Position numbers and translations under genes: made by a program. DNA of 34,908 bases from Phycisphaerae bacterium (GTDB lineage: Bacteria > Planctomycetota > Phycisphaerae > SM23-33): contig JADHXQ010000049.1 in the NCBI GenBank assembly GCA_016782885.1, forward strand, positions 1 to 34,908, read 5' to 3'. Positions 7,934 to 14,691 of the stretch are shown in pieces. The notes below the pieces were generated by a model. That model did no database searches, was not told the origin of the DNA, and saw only the letters and a program-made list of their open reading frames with translations. How positions within the stretch are numbered: the first letter of the stretch is position 1; each line of letters starts with the position of its first letter.

Positions 7934-8662
7934 ATGCGAACGTCAGCACGAATCCTGATCAGCCTTGCTGTAGTCATCGTGGTACTCGGTGCGCTGAATC
8001 TGTGGACCGAATGGGGACAGAAGGATTTCAGCGTCGATGCCGATGCGGTAGGCGCCTGGGCGTTCTTAGCCGTCAGTTGCCTGGTCGTTGGGGTTGTTTT
8101 GAATGCGTTATCAAAGGCAGGCGAACCGCCGGTGGAAGTGGCAGCCGAAACTCCATACGACGACGAAACCGGCGGCCCGGGAACGCCCCTTTGTCCGAGT
8201 TGCCTTGCTCCGGCTGAGCCGCGGCAGCACTTCTGCAGCGAGTGCGGCGCGCCCCTGACCAGCCACGCCGAAATCGATCCGCTGGGGCGAATCTACTCGA
8301 TGGGCGACACGTTCCGCAAAGCCGCCGCCAGCCCGCGCCGGCGGATTGTCCTGATCGGTATGTGGTGCATATTCGCCATCCCGATGATTCTGTTTGTATT
8401 TGTGCTGGAGGCTGTGGTATTCCAGACGGTTGATGGACGGGTGGTCAATGATGACGGACTTGTTGTCTGGAATGAAACGAGGCGTTGTCTGGCGCCGCTG
8501 ACGCTGGGGCGCGTTTTGTATATTACATCTATCTTGGGAATCGCACTTCTCTACGGAGCTATAGTAATCAAGACAACGCGGAACTTCTTCCGCAAGCAGA
8601 AAGAACCGGGTACTGACGCGGCGGATGCAAAGATCACCGAGAACACAGAGGCCGACGAGTAA
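7934..8662 (+). CDS. Membrane protein with a central zinc ribbon
   Basis: This 242-residue protein has four likely membrane helices (about 6-23, 40-58, 139-161, 193-212). A zinc-ribbon between the second and third helices has Cys87-x2-Cys90 and Cys101-x2-Cys104. The segment between helices 3 and 4 is short and polar, and the tail is acidic. I do not recognise a named family. In-frame ATGs also occur at 7913 and 7916. I prefer 7934 because a GATAAT box ends 9 bases before it and no Shine-Dalgarno serves any of the three. Its stop codon overlaps the start of the transporter-like gene (TAATG), so the two are translationally coupled and the ribbon protein may assist or regulate that membrane protein. 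Confidence 0.7.
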   Translation: MRTSARILISLAVVIVVLGALNLWTEWGQKDFSVDADAVGAWAFLAVSCLVVGVVLNALSKAGEPPVEVAAETPYDDETGGPGTPLCPSCLAPAEPRQHFCSECGAPLTSHAEIDPLGRIYSMGDTFRKAAASPRRRIVLIGMWCIFAIPMILFVFVLEAVVFQTVDGRVVNDDGLVVWNETRRCLAPLTLGRVLYITSILGIALLYGAIVIKTTRNFFRKQKEPGTDAADAKITENTEADE

Positions 8663-10008
8663 TGGAAGCGTTTTTTCGTGAGCTGATGTCGGCCGATGCT
8701 TTGGGGGCTACGATCGGTTCGTTTTGTCTGATCCTCGTGCTCGTGCGGTGCAAGGTTCCGCTTGGCGCGGCGGTGCTGGTTGGCGGGGCGGTGTTGGGGG
8801 CGCTGTTCGGCCTCGGTCCGGACCAGATAGCTATCGCCTCGCTGCGAGGGATGCTGAGTCCCGGGAGTATCGGTCTGGCGTCGATTACCGTTCTGCTGCT
8901 GGGCCTCTCGCAGACTATGCGCGGCGCCGGACAGCTTGGCGAGATCGTGAAGCTGGCGAAATTGCTGCTGCGGCGCCCGGCGATTGCGATGGCTGCCTTA
9001 CCGGCACTCATCGGACTGCTACCCATGCCGGGCGGGGCGCTGTTTTCGGCGCCGATGGTCGAGTCGGCCGCCGGCGCCGCCGGCGAAAGTGGCGGGAGGC
9101 TTTCGGCGATCAACTATTGGTATCGTCATATATGGGAGCACTGGTGGCCGCTCTATCCGGGCGTTCTGCTGGCGGTGGACGCCACCCATTGGCCTTTGCA
9201 TACGTTCGTCCTGATGCAGATTCCACTTGGCGTGTTTATGGCCGTCGGCGGGCTGCTGATATTTCGTGGTCTGCATCCGGACCTGCGCGTTCGCGGCGTC
9301 AGTCCGCCGGCGGGCACGAAACGCCGCCTGCTGCGGAGCACATCATCGATATGGATTGTACCGCTGGTCTGGGGCGTTGGGACGGCTGTGGCGTGGACGG
9401 TTCTGTGGGCGATGGGGTTTTCTCGCGGCGACGTGCTGGCGATTGCATGGTTGTCGGCGGCGGTGAAATACGGTCCGCTGATCCTCGGGCTGGTGATATC
9501 GCTGCTGTGGACGTCGCGAATGAACGATATGGGGCCTGGCGGTTTGCGGAAGATCTTCGCCAGGCCGTCGATTTACGGTCTGGTATTCCTGGTGATGTGC
9601 ATCATGGCGTTTCAGCGTGTCCTGAAAGCCACTGACGCCGGCAGGGCGATGGGCACTGAGTTGCAGGCGATGAATGTAGCCGTGGTGGTCGTCGTCGCGA
9701 TGCTTCCGTTTATCTCCGGAATGGTCACCGGTCTGGCGATCGGGTTTGTGGGAATAAGCTTCCCGATAATCCACGATATGGTCACCGCCTCAAAAGATGA
9801 GCCGATGGCCGCATCGTATATGATCCTGGCGTACGCGTGCGGACACATCGGCATGATGCTCACACCGCTGCACGTCTGCCACGTGGTGTCGAACAAGTAC
9901 TTCGAGACGCCGTTCGCCCCGGTCTACAAACGGATCGTCCCAGCCGCATGCATAACGCTGGCGCTCGGGATAGCATACTTCCTCGTCCTGCGAGCGTTGG
10001 GGATGTGA
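8662..10008 (+). CDS. DUF401 family integral membrane protein (transporter-like)
   Basis: This 448-residue polytopic membrane protein is nearly all hydrophobic helices with short loops. It carries the DUF401 (PF04165) signature LPMPGGALFSAPMVE at about residues 120-134 and the motif NYWYRHIWEHWWPLYPG shortly after. A second related half (FISGMVTGLAIGFVGISFP, then ACGHIGMMLTPLHVC) suggests an inverted-repeat architecture as in ion-transporter superfamily members. The substrate is unknown; carboxylate or gluconate-like transport is only a guess. It begins within the stop codon of the zinc-ribbon gene and has no independent ribosome site, so it depends on coupling. The heptamer repeat begins directly behind its stop codon. 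Confidence 0.8.
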   Translation: MEAFFRELMSADALGATIGSFCLILVLVRCKVPLGAAVLVGGAVLGALFGLGPDQIAIASLRGMLSPGSIGLASITVLLLGLSQTMRGAGQLGEIVKLAKLLLRRPAIAMAALPALIGLLPMPGGALFSAPMVESAAGAAGESGGRLSAINYWYRHIWEHWWPLYPGVLLAVDATHWPLHTFVLMQIPLGVFMAVGGLLIFRGLHPDLRVRGVSPPAGTKRRLLRSTSSIWIVPLVWGVGTAVAWTVLWAMGFSRGDVLAIAWLSAAVKYGPLILGLVISLLWTSRMNDMGPGGLRKIFARPSIYGLVFLVMCIMAFQRVLKATDAGRAMGTELQAMNVAVVVVVAMLPFISGMVTGLAIGFVGISFPIIHDMVTASKDEPMAASYMILAYACGHIGMMLTPLHVCHVVSNKYFETPFAPVYKRIVPAACITLALGIAYFLVLRALGM

Positions 10009-10017
10009 GGGTACGGC

Positions 10018-10052
10018 GGCTGTCAGCTATTAGCTGTCAGCTTTCAGCTACG
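10018..10052 (+). repeat. Heptameric AGCTNNN tandem repeat, short copy
   Basis: Five heptamers in register (GGCTGTC, AGCTATT, AGCTGTC, AGCTTTC, AGCTACG) start 9 bases behind the stop codon of the DUF401 gene. The same 7-base period recurs at 17800-17848, also directly behind a plus-strand stop codon, so this is a dispersed intergenic repeat family. Confidence 0.7.
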
Positions 10053-10072
10053 GCAACGGCGATTACCACGTT

Positions 10073-11077
10073 TTACTCGGCCTGTACCGTTTCCAGAACT
10101 TCGGCGATTACGTCGTCGGTTGTTATGCTGTCGGCCTGGCCTTCGAATGAGAGGATAAGGCGATGCCTGAGAGCGGGCGGGACGCATTTGCGGACGTCGG
10201 ATAGCGCCACGTTTGCGCGTCCCTGCACGATCGCGCGGACCTTTGCGCCCAGGAGTATCGCCTGGGCGCCGCGCGGAGACGATCCGTATCGGACGTATTT
10301 TCTTGTCGCGTCTGGCGCCAGGTCGGACGCCGGGGAGGTCGCCAGCACGAGGTCGGCGATGTACTTGCTGACGGCGGATGCGACTTCGACCTCTCTTACG
10401 GTCTGGCGCATCTCGATTATGCTCTGCCCCGTGGCGACTGCCTGTGCCCGCGGCGTTTTGGCGCCCGTGGTGCGGTCGAGAATGCTCACCAGCTCGTCGG
10501 CGGGAGGGGAGGCAAGGAGGATCTTCATCATGAACCGGTCGAGCTGGGCCTCGGGCAGGGGGTAGGTGCCTTCCATCTCGAGCGGGTTCTGGGTGGCAAG
10601 GACCATGAACGGTGAGGGCAACTGGTGGGTCGTGCGCGCGACGCTCACGGTCTGTTCGGCCATCGCTTCGAGGACGGCCGACTGGGTCTTGGGCGTCGCC
10701 CGGTTGATCTCGTCGGCCAGGACCAGGTTCGCGAAGATCGGTCCGGGCTGGAACTCGAACCGCTTACCGCCATGTTCGTCGCCGACAACGATATTGGTCC
10801 CGGTGATGTCGGCGGGCATGAGGTCGGGTGTGAACTGGATGCGGCTGAACTGTATGTCCAGCGTTTCGGCGAGCGTTCTTACCATGAGCGTTTTGCCCAG
10901 GCCGGGCACGCCCTCGAGCAGAGCGTGCCCGCCGGCCAGCAGGCAGATCATGACCTCATCGATGACGCCGGTGTGCCCGACGATTACCTTGCCCAACTCG
11001 GCGGTGACTCTCGAATACTCGGTCTGGAAGGCTTCGATCCTTGGAGCAAACTCAGGTTTTGGCGGTTGGCTGACCAT
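10073..11077 (-). CDS. MoxR-family AAA+ ATPase
   Basis: This 334-residue AAA+ ATPase of the MoxR/RavA group is a chaperone-like remodeller, often acting on partners with von Willebrand A domains. Visible motifs are Walker A GVPGLGKT (56-63), Walker B LVLADEIN (118-125), sensor 1 ATQNP (162-166) and EAQLDRF (about 176-182). The C-terminal lid domain is complete and the length is normal. MoxR genes usually sit beside DUF58 and vWA genes, but none occur in this window, so its client is not visible. There is no Shine-Dalgarno. A TTGTCC-17-TAAGAT promoter ends only 6 bases before the ATG, predicting a leaderless transcript. It is divergent from the LamG gene. Confidence 0.92.
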   Translation of the reverse strand: MVSQPPKPEFAPRIEAFQTEYSRVTAELGKVIVGHTGVIDEVMICLLAGGHALLEGVPGLGKTLMVRTLAETLDIQFSRIQFTPDLMPADITGTNIVVGDEHGGKRFEFQPGPIFANLVLADEINRATPKTQSAVLEAMAEQTVSVARTTHQLPSPFMVLATQNPLEMEGTYPLPEAQLDRFMMKILLASPPADELVSILDRTTGAKTPRAQAVATGQSIIEMRQTVREVEVASAVSKYIADLVLATSPASDLAPDATRKYVRYGSSPRGAQAILLGAKVRAIVQGRANVALSDVRKCVPPALRHRLILSFEGQADSITTDDVIAEVLETVQAE

Positions 11078-11083
11078 ACGTTT

Positions 11084-11112
11084 ATCTTATTGCAACTGGC
11101 GCCGGTGGACAA
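11084..11112 (-). promoter_or_regulatory. Promoter of the MoxR gene, leaderless geometry
   Basis: Minus strand TTGTCC (11112-11107), a 17-base spacer, and TAAGAT (11089-11084) lie 6 bases before the ATG at 11077. Each box matches four of six consensus bases. Confidence 0.45.
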
Positions 11113-11191
11113 CAATAAATCGCCGCGTCTCAAGCGAGAATGCGAGCGAGGAGTAGTTTTTCCGGCGCTTACCGGCGTCCAATTAGTTTGG

Positions 11192-11219
11192 TTGGCGGGA
11201 ACCTCAGGGGTAGTATGAG
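11192..11219 (+). promoter_or_regulatory. Promoter of the LamG-repeat gene, leaderless geometry
   Basis: TTGGCG (11192-11197), a 16-base spacer and TATGAG (11214-11219) end 6 bases before the ATG at 11226. There is no Shine-Dalgarno at usual spacing. Confidence 0.4.
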
Positions 11220-11225
11220 AGTCTA

Positions 11226-13169
11226 ATGTCTGAGATACGGTTAATCGGGATGGACTATTTGAAAGCGGTTGTGATTCTTGGAATTGCCTGTTTATGGGCG
11301 CTTGCGACGTCGTCGGCGGCGGGGGGGATCTACGATCGCAATTGGCCTTCGGCCGGCCTGGTGTCCAGGTGGTCGGGCGAAGGTAACGCCAGGGACTCGA
11401 TGGGCAGGCATCATGGCAGGGTTGTCGGGGCGGTCAAGTATGTCAAGGGCGTCTCCGGGCAGGCGTTTAGTCTGGACGGCAGGGCGTATATCGATATGGG
11501 CAACCCCGCGGGATTGCGGATCACGGGCAATCAGACCGTTGCGCTGTGGTTGAAACCAGCGAGGCTTGGTCTCCGACAGAATCTGCTCGCCAAGGCCGTT
11601 GGCGGGGAAGGGGTGTTTAATCTCGAACCGACTGGTAGGGTGAATTACTACTATGGTATAAGCGGGGGCAGGAACAACCCCTACGACAACATAACTGCCG
11701 GGGCGAACGTCAAGGTTGGCAAGTGGACGCACATTGTGTTGGTTAGGGATTTCAAAGCCCGCAAGTTGCGATGGTACATCAACGGCGTGCTGAAGAGTGA
11801 GAAGGTTCCCAAGTTTGCCGTCGCCAAGGCGTCAAACCATTCGCTATACATCGGTAAGGGTTACGTTGAGAACTACAGTGGCCTGATCGATGAGGTGTGC
11901 ATCTGGAACCGTGCATTGACTGCGGAGGAGATTGGCGCCGTGGCTTCGGCTGGTCAGTTGGTCGCTCCGGTAGTTTTGCGGAATCCAAAGTTGGACAGCG
12001 TTCGCCTTTTTGACGGCAGCATATTGCTCGGGACGATCGAGAATCAGGACTGGTCGATTACGACGGTGTACGGAAAGTTCAATATTCCCGTGGCCCGAGT
12101 TGTGGGGTTCTTATCGAAGGTCGCCGCCCGTGCGTCGGTCAGCCAGCCTGCTTCACCGGATGTGCGGGTGGTTCTGATTGACGGGCATGTGTTGGCCGGT
12201 CGGCTTTCGGCGCCGCTTGTACGGTTGAAGCTGCCGGACGGACAGATGCTGAAGATTCCCGTCGCCCAGATAAAGCAGTGCGGTTATCGCATCGCCCCGG
12301 AAAAGCCCGCCGGCGTGGGCGAGGCCCGCAAGGCCGACAAGAAATTCCCCTCTACGGCCGTGCTTCGCAGCGGCGATCACCTGGCCTGGGACAGTTCCGA
12401 TATGACAATACGATTCAAGTCAGTCTGTGGGATGCTGGATATCCAGTCGGAGGCGATTGCGACAATCGCTGCGATTAAAGGCGGTATGTGGCGCGTGAAT
12501 CTGAAGGACCACTCGTTGATTCTGGGGACCCCGGCGTCAGCGGAACTGAAGTTGAAGCTCAAACTCGGCAAGGAGATAAGCGTCCCACGCTGCAACATAA
12601 CATTTCTGACCATGTCGAGTACTGTTGCCAAACCGACCAATGCGACTACGATGTTGCTGCGCAGCGGTGACCGCCTCGTGGGCAAACTGCACGATAAACA
12701 ACTGGCCGTTCGAACCGACTACGGTTTGGTGGATATTCCGATGGCGGACATCTGGACGATTCGCCGGCTGGCAGACGGTAAAACGGAATTGACCATGCAG
12801 AAATCGACGGTCCTGCGAGGCAAGCTCAAGGCCGGGTCTCTGGCGATGGTCCTTGGTTCGGGAGTAAAATTCAACGTTACCGTCGACCAGATTGACTCAA
12901 TTACATTTACGCGCAAGCTGCCGGCGGAGGTCGTCGGGAAGATCGAAGCTCTCATCAAGGAGTTGGGCGATCCGTCAGCAGCGAAACGCAAGGCGGCCTC
13001 GCAGAAGCTGATAGCGATGGGGAAGGATACACTCATCGTGCTGAAGCGTCATAGCAACAGCCCCAGCCCGGCGGTCAGCAAGGGCGTCAAGGAAGTGATC
13101 GACACGCTCGAAGGCAGAGTCAAACCCGAGAGCCCGAGGTCGTTGACACCAATCGCCCCGACCCTTTAG
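11226..13169 (+). CDS. Secreted LamG-domain protein with repeated beta-modules
   Basis: This 647-residue protein opens with a hydrophobic signal segment (about residues 12-33). A LamG/concanavalin-like domain follows (about 42-240, ending LIDEVCIWNRALTAEEIGAV). From about 255 to 545 there are about six imperfect modules of 35-45 residues, each like 'LxxGdxLxGxLxxxxLxVxTxxGxxxIPxxxIxxI' (for example LLRSGDRLVGKLHDKQ and VLIDGHVLAGRLSAP). Residues 560-625 are helical and HEAT-like. Such proteins are common in planctomycetes and are thought to act at the cell surface or periplasm, perhaps binding glycans through LamG; the repeat function is unknown. ATG 11226 fits the leaderless promoter; ATG 11250 is an alternative start that still keeps the signal peptide. 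Confidence 0.75.
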   Translation: MSEIRLIGMDYLKAVVILGIACLWALATSSAAGGIYDRNWPSAGLVSRWSGEGNARDSMGRHHGRVVGAVKYVKGVSGQAFSLDGRAYIDMGNPAGLRITGNQTVALWLKPARLGLRQNLLAKAVGGEGVFNLEPTGRVNYYYGISGGRNNPYDNITAGANVKVGKWTHIVLVRDFKARKLRWYINGVLKSEKVPKFAVAKASNHSLYIGKGYVENYSGLIDEVCIWNRALTAEEIGAVASAGQLVAPVVLRNPKLDSVRLFDGSILLGTIENQDWSITTVYGKFNIPVARVVGFLSKVAARASVSQPASPDVRVVLIDGHVLAGRLSAPLVRLKLPDGQMLKIPVAQIKQCGYRIAPEKPAGVGEARKADKKFPSTAVLRSGDHLAWDSSDMTIRFKSVCGMLDIQSEAIATIAAIKGGMWRVNLKDHSLILGTPASAELKLKLKLGKEISVPRCNITFLTMSSTVAKPTNATTMLLRSGDRLVGKLHDKQLAVRTDYGLVDIPMADIWTIRRLADGKTELTMQKSTVLRGKLKAGSLAMVLGSGVKFNVTVDQIDSITFTRKLPAEVVGKIEALIKELGDPSAAKRKAASQKLIAMGKDTLIVLKRHSNSPSPAVSKGVKEVIDTLEGRVKPESPRSLTPIAPTL

Positions 13170-13317
13170 TGTGACTGGCCGGATCAGCCCCCGCCTGACG
13201 AGTTCGGCCATCAGTTTGTGCGCCTCGACATTTGAACTTTTGCGTGACCGCCAATGGGCGTTATGCCGATGAAACCAGTGTAAACACTTTACCTGGATAT
13301 AGTTCAAGGAGAGCGAA

Positions 13318-14412
13318 ATGATCGTAGGCGCACCGCGAGAGACCAAGCCCGACGAATACCGCGTGGGAATCATGCCCGTTGGCGCTGAATTACTGATTGC
13401 TGACGGACACAGCGTGCTGGTGGAGTCCGGCGCCGGATGCGGAAGCGGTTTCGACGATTCGGAGTACACCAGCGTCGGCGCAGAAATCGTCGACACCGCC
13501 GGGGAACTATTCAGGCGCTCCGAGATGCTGGTGAAGGTAAAAGAGCCTCAATCGTTCGAGATTGAAATGCTGCAAGATGGGCAGGTGGTCTTTACGTACT
13601 TCCATTTCGCCTCTTCGATCGATCTGACGAGGGCATGCCTGTCGGCGGGGATCGAGGCGGTGGCGTACGAAACTCTGCAGGATGCATCCGGTCGCCTTCC
13701 GCTGCTTACGCCCATGAGCGAAGTGGCGGGCAAGATGGCCGTCCAGGAAGGCGCCAAATGCCTCGAAAAACCGATGATGGGCAGGGGGATCCTGCTGGGC
13801 GGCGTGCCGGGCGTAAAACCTGCTACGGTTCTCGTCCTTGGCGCCGGCGTGGTGGGCTCCAATGCCGCCCGAATGGCTGCGGGCTTCGGCGCCAACGTCG
13901 TACTGATGGACATAAACCTCGATCGCCTGCGATACATGTCTGAGGTCATGCCCGCCAATGTTACGACTATCCATTGCGATCCGCACTCGGTCGCCGAGTA
14001 TTCCTCCACAGCGGATCTCGTGATAGGCGCCGTTCTGATCCCCGGCGCCCTGGCGCCCAGGCTGCTGACCGCCCAAATGGTGTCCGGGATGAAACCCGGT
14101 TCGGTTATCGTCGACGTGTGCATCGACCAGGGCGGGTGTGTCGAGACATCCCGCCCGACCACGCACGGCGATCCGACGTTTGTCGTCGACGGCGTGGTGC
14201 ATTACTGCGTGGGCAACATGCCCGGCGCCGTGGGGCGAACGTCAAGCCAGGCGCTCTGCAACGCCACCCTGCCGTACGCCCGCCAACTGGCCGCTCTCGG
14301 CGTCGACGACTTCGCCGCCCAAAGTCCCGGACACGCCGAAGCGATCAACATGCGGCGGGGGGAGCTGCTTAACGCGGCGGTGGGCGAAGCGTTTGACGGC
14401 GAGCTGGGCTGA
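13318..14412 (+). CDS. ald: Alanine dehydrogenase
   Basis: This 364-residue NAD-dependent alanine dehydrogenase interconverts L-alanine with pyruvate and ammonia. Conserved catalytic and substrate residues are at the family positions: Arg15, Lys75, His96 and Asp270. The Rossmann loop is VLGAGVVGSNAA (173-184), and Asp198 at the end of the next strand fits NAD preference. Length is near the usual 370 and nothing is missing. AAGGAG lies 7 bases before the ATG. It stands alone on the plus strand; the next gene has its own promoter and riboswitch. It probably works in nitrogen assimilation or alanine catabolism. The 148 bases before it hold no gene I can support. Confidence 0.93.
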   Translation: MIVGAPRETKPDEYRVGIMPVGAELLIADGHSVLVESGAGCGSGFDDSEYTSVGAEIVDTAGELFRRSEMLVKVKEPQSFEIEMLQDGQVVFTYFHFASSIDLTRACLSAGIEAVAYETLQDASGRLPLLTPMSEVAGKMAVQEGAKCLEKPMMGRGILLGGVPGVKPATVLVLGAGVVGSNAARMAAGFGANVVLMDINLDRLRYMSEVMPANVTTIHCDPHSVAEYSSTADLVIGAVLIPGALAPRLLTAQMVSGMKPGSVIVDVCIDQGGCVETSRPTTHGDPTFVVDGVVHYCVGNMPGAVGRTSSQALCNATLPYARQLAALGVDDFAAQSPGHAEAINMRRGELLNAAVGEAFDGELG

Positions 14413-14424
14413 CCGTTTTTCCGC

Positions 14425-14454
14425 TTGACCGACGGGGGGGGAGCGGGGTATCAT
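14425..14454 (+). promoter_or_regulatory. Sigma70-like promoter upstream of the SAM riboswitch
   Basis: TTGACC (14425-14430) and TATCAT (14449-14454) are spaced by 18 bases. The predicted start, about 14461, is at the first bases of the riboswitch, as expected for a riboswitch-led message. Confidence 0.65.
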
Positions 14455-14462
14455 AAAGTTTT

Positions 14463-14570
14463 GGCATCGAGAGCGCGTTAGGGTACTGGCCCTGAGATCG
14501 CGCGGCAACCTGTTGCGAGTTTCACGACTGCAATAAGGTGCCAACTCCAGCCCGAAAGGGACTGATGTGG
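14463..14570 (+). ncRNA. SAM-I (S-box) riboswitch
   Basis: The aptamer core follows the SAM-I consensus in order. ATCGAGAG opens the P1/P2 junction. AGGGTACTGGCCCT forms the P2 internal-loop region with its conserved ACTGGCC. CGCGCGGCAACCTG supplies the CGGCAACC element. AAGGTGCCAACTCC forms the J3/4 and P3 segment. CCCGAAAGGG forms the P4 hairpin, and CTGATG closes P1 against CATC at 14465-14468. SAM-I riboswitches turn methionine genes off when S-adenosylmethionine is plentiful. The gene downstream encodes methionine biosynthesis (MetX-MetW), which agrees. The expression platform is unclear: a weak stem around 14590-14640 leads into five T bases at 14644-14648, so transcription termination is possible but not proven. 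Confidence 0.88.
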
Positions 14571-14691
14571 TTCGAGCGGTCGAGGGAGTCGATCCCGCGG
14601 CGGCGTCGAGCAATGTAAGAACTCTCGGCCGTATGTCGACACGTTTTTGCTCCGCGACCACACCAGACTACAATGATTACGGTTGCATATT

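Noticed and set aside
13175..13317. Minus-strand reading that contains a helical stretch (AHKLMAELVRRG)
   Set aside because: No convincing start, no full domain and only about 45 codons. It may be a decayed fragment, but nothing proves it.
14669..14682. TACAAT box just before an in-frame TTG at 14683
   Set aside because: A leaderless TTG start would be inefficient and the -35 is poor. I kept ATG 14692 and only note the box in the riboswitch finding.
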